From Verrucomicrobia subdivision 6 bacterium (GTDB lineage: Bacteria > Verrucomicrobiota > Verrucomicrobiia > Methylacidiphilales > Verrucolacustridaceae), in assembly GCA_945866245.1 (NCBI GenBank), contig CAMBGW010000152.1, positions 1 through 7,218 on the forward strand: DNA of 7,218 bases. The letters are read 5' to 3'. The notes under the pieces were generated by a model. It was given only the letters and a program-made list of their open reading frames with translations. It was not told the DNA's origin and did not search any database. Below are positions 5,178-7,218 of this stretch, piece by piece. How positions within the stretch are numbered: position 1 is the stretch's first letter; the number at the start of each line of letters is the position of its first letter. A program made the position numbers and the translations under genes.

Positions 5178-7218
5178 ATGGCTACTGAAGTAGGACCGGT
5201 AAAGTCAGTCGAGGTGCCGCCGCTGCGGCCCTTAAAAATTCCCAATCGTTTGGCTGCGACGCCAACGAAAGGGCCGAAATATCCCACGAAAGTTCGAAAC
5301 CTTGCGGGCCAAGAGGTGGTCTTAGCCGATCCGGTAATGACTCGGGTTTTAGTGGCTTTGATGGACACGCATGCGGTGATTGGCGGAGCGGCCTGTCACT
5401 GGGGTGGACCGGCCGCATTGGCGGAAATTATGTCCGCGATTCACGGGGTAATGTTTTCCGAAAACAAAAGGCCGTGGCACGAAGCGTATAACTTTGTCAA
5501 CGACGCGGGCCACACCGAAAACGGAGTGTATGCACTTCGGGCACAGTATGGGTTTGATGGAATGACTTTCAATGATTTGAAAAAGTTTCGCTCGATTGAG
5601 AGCAAGTTGACGGGACACGGGGAGAGCCATCTCAATCCCGAGGGGGTCTTCATCAGCAACGGGCCTTTGGGATCGGGAATTCCTGTCGCGCAAGGATTGG
5701 CTTTAGGGGACAAGCTAGCGAAGCGGGACCGAGTCACCTTTTGCGTGATTTCGGATGGAGGATGCATGGAGGGCGAAGCGAAAGAGGCAATGGCAGCGAT
5801 TCCGGGACTAGCCGGACGGAATGAGATCAACCCCTTCATTTTGATCGTTTCCGACAACGATACAAAACTATCGGGCCGCATTTCGGTCGACAGTTTCTCA
5901 ATGGAACCGACCTTTGCTGGTTTAGCAGAATTGGGATGGAACGTTCGTCCGGTGAAAGAAGGACAGAATTTGGAAAAAGTCTATCAGGCAGTGGAGCAGG
6001 CTCTGGAGGAGGCCAAAGGAGATCCGAGAAGACCCGTCTGCCTTTGGATCAAAACGATCAAGGGTTTTAGCGTCAAGGAGACGGAAAAAAGTTCGTCGGG
6101 AGGCCACGGGTTTCCGTTGAAAGACGGAGAAAAAATTATTCCTTTTGTCGAAGAAATCACCGGCGGCAAAACACCCGCGGATTTGAAGTCGTGGGCAGAA
6201 AGCTTGAGAAAAGAGTGGGAGGCGAAACAGGCTGTGAAAAAGCCGGCTTCGAGTGCCGCGCCTGCCTCAAAAAAAGAAAAGGTTCAGGCGGGTTTTGCCC
6301 GGGCAGCAGTTCGGGCGGCTCAAGAAGGGTTGCCCGTGATTTCGATTAGCGCGGATCTACCGGGATCGACCGGAGTCGCCGCGTTTCAAAAAGCGGTCCC
6401 GGGGCGCTCCTTCGACATTGGCATTGCTGAGGCAAATATGGTGAGCACTTGTACGGGGCTCTCCAAAACCGGATTTATTCCCATAGCGGACACGTTTTCC
6501 CAATTTGGAATTACCAAGGGGAATCTGCCGATCATTATGGCGGCGCTTTCTCAAGGGCCAATTGTCGGGGCATTTACCCATGCGGGGTTTCAAGATGCAG
6601 CGGACGGAGCTTCTCACGAAGCCACCACCTACTTTGCCGCAGTCAGCGCGATTCCCCACACCCTTGCGATTGCGGTGAGCTGTTCGGATCAAGCGGAGGC
6701 GCTGATGCTTGCGGCGTTTCAAAGATTGGCGCAGGAAAGAGAGGCAGGAAAAGATGGTGAAAGCGCACTGTTTTTTGCGGGGCGGGAGGACTTTCCCGCT
6801 CAACTAGGGGAGAGACCGAACGGATATCCATGGGGGAAAGCTTCCATTCTACGAACAGGAAAAGATGTCGTCCTGGTAGCCTCTGGGCCGATGGTTCCTT
6901 TGGCGCTGGAGGCGGCAGAAATTTTGGCCAAAGAAGGAAAGCAGGTGGCGGTGATCGACAACCCTTTTGTCAATCGGCCTGACTTAAAAACGATTGCGCC
7001 GGCGGTAGAAGCAGCCGGGGGCAAGTTGGTGACGATCGAGGATCATCAAATTGTTGGGGGAATGGGGGCGATGCTGGTTCATGCCCTGGCGATTCAGGGT
7101 GTAGCCGTTAAGACAGCAGCCATCGGCATGAAGGGTGAGTTCGGGCGATCGGCTTACAGCGCGCGCGAGCTGTATGAACATTTTGGAATGGGCCCGAAGG
7201 ATATTGCTCAAGCCGCGC
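5178..7218 (+). CDS. tkt: Transketolase (thiamine diphosphate enzyme), divergent, 3' end outside window
   Basis: Cytosolic enzyme moving two-carbon ketol units between sugar phosphates in the non-oxidative pentose phosphate pathway, using thiamine diphosphate and Mg2+. There are 680 open codons to the edge; E. coli TktA has 663, so little should be missing. The start follows AAAGGAGA (5163-5170) by 7 bases. Aligning by eye to TktA, the active-site histidines are kept as His74, His112 (AGHTENG), His147 (LTGHGE) and His310 (GGHGFPL). GPLGSGI is at 162-168. The cofactor motif begins SDGGCMEGE (192-200), where GDG is usual, and ends in SDND (225-228). Catalytic Glu is Glu418 in FDIGIAEANM (412-421), with SADL (391-394), FTHAGFQDAADGASH (466-480; Asp476, His480) and Arg536 (FAGRED). 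A Lys/Ala-rich linker (about 346-370) joins the N-terminal and pyrimidine-binding domains, and about 45 extra residues precede the core. It is clearly transketolase-type, but from a divergent branch; substrate range is not proven. Confidence 0.9.
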   Translation, partial: MATEVGPVKSVEVPPLRPLKIPNRLAATPTKGPKYPTKVRNLAGQEVVLADPVMTRVLVALMDTHAVIGGAACHWGGPAALAEIMSAIHGVMFSENKRPWHEAYNFVNDAGHTENGVYALRAQYGFDGMTFNDLKKFRSIESKLTGHGESHLNPEGVFISNGPLGSGIPVAQGLALGDKLAKRDRVTFCVISDGGCMEGEAKEAMAAIPGLAGRNEINPFILIVSDNDTKLSGRISVDSFSMEPTFAGLAELGWNVRPVKEGQNLEKVYQAVEQALEEAKGDPRRPVCLWIKTIKGFSVKETEKSSSGGHGFPLKDGEKIIPFVEEITGGKTPADLKSWAESLRKEWEAKQAVKKPASSAAPASKKEKVQAGFARAAVRAAQEGLPVISISADLPGSTGVAAFQKAVPGRSFDIGIAEANMVSTCTGLSKTGFIPIADTFSQFGITKGNLPIIMAALSQGPIVGAFTHAGFQDAADGASHEATTYFAAVSAIPHTLAIAVSCSDQAEALMLAAFQRLAQEREAGKDGESALFFAGREDFPAQLGERPNGYPWGKASILRTGKDVVLVASGPMVPLALEAAEILAKEGKQVAVIDNPFVNRPDLKTIAPAVEAAGGKLVTIEDHQIVGGMGAMLVHALAIQGVAVKTAAIGMKGEFGRSAYSARELYEHFGMGPKDIAQAA

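Noticed and set aside
1..7218. Novel defence, mobile or CRISPR system
   Set aside because: Every substantial coding frame is a housekeeping replication, repair or carbon-metabolism gene. I saw no repeat-spacer array, transposase, integrase or tRNA.

Overview
The window is a bacterial chromosomal replication-origin locus. It reads, left to right: a 5' portion of a leftward photolyase gene (1-900, running off the left edge), a 208-bp divergent intergenic region, dnaA (1109-2464, rightward), a 450-bp non-coding gap with the marks of oriC (about 2487-2914), dnaN (2915-4024), recF (4035-5102), and a transketolase gene (5178 to the right edge, open at its 3' end). All five genes were identified by reading their translations against remembered family motifs. 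No database was consulted.

Organism: a free-living-type bacterium of moderate G+C content. The order dnaA - oriC gap - dnaN - recF is the classical bacterial arrangement, but a transketolase gene rather than gyrB follows recF. The style of the DnaA and transketolase proteins recalls the Verrucomicrobiota/PVC group. That placement is an impression only and needs a phylogeny.

How the parts work together: DnaA binds boxes in the dnaA-dnaN gap and opens the duplex. DnaN is the sliding clamp loaded at the new forks. RecF acts in gap repair and RecA loading. A strong intrinsic terminator overlaps the dnaA stop codon, so dnaN and recF are probably transcribed from a promoter inside the origin gap. 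dnaN and recF lie 10 bp apart and look translationally coupled; neither has a clear Shine-Dalgarno sequence. Transketolase, 75 bp further on, has an excellent one of its own. The photolyase gene is divergent from dnaA and is a functionally independent DNA-repair neighbour.

The most interesting non-coding content is the origin gap. It holds three short inverted repeats, each overlapping DnaA-box-like sequences, then an AT-rich stretch with a candidate DnaA-trio element just before dnaN. I see no new defence, mobile or otherwise undescribed system, and no tRNA, rRNA, CRISPR array or insertion sequence.
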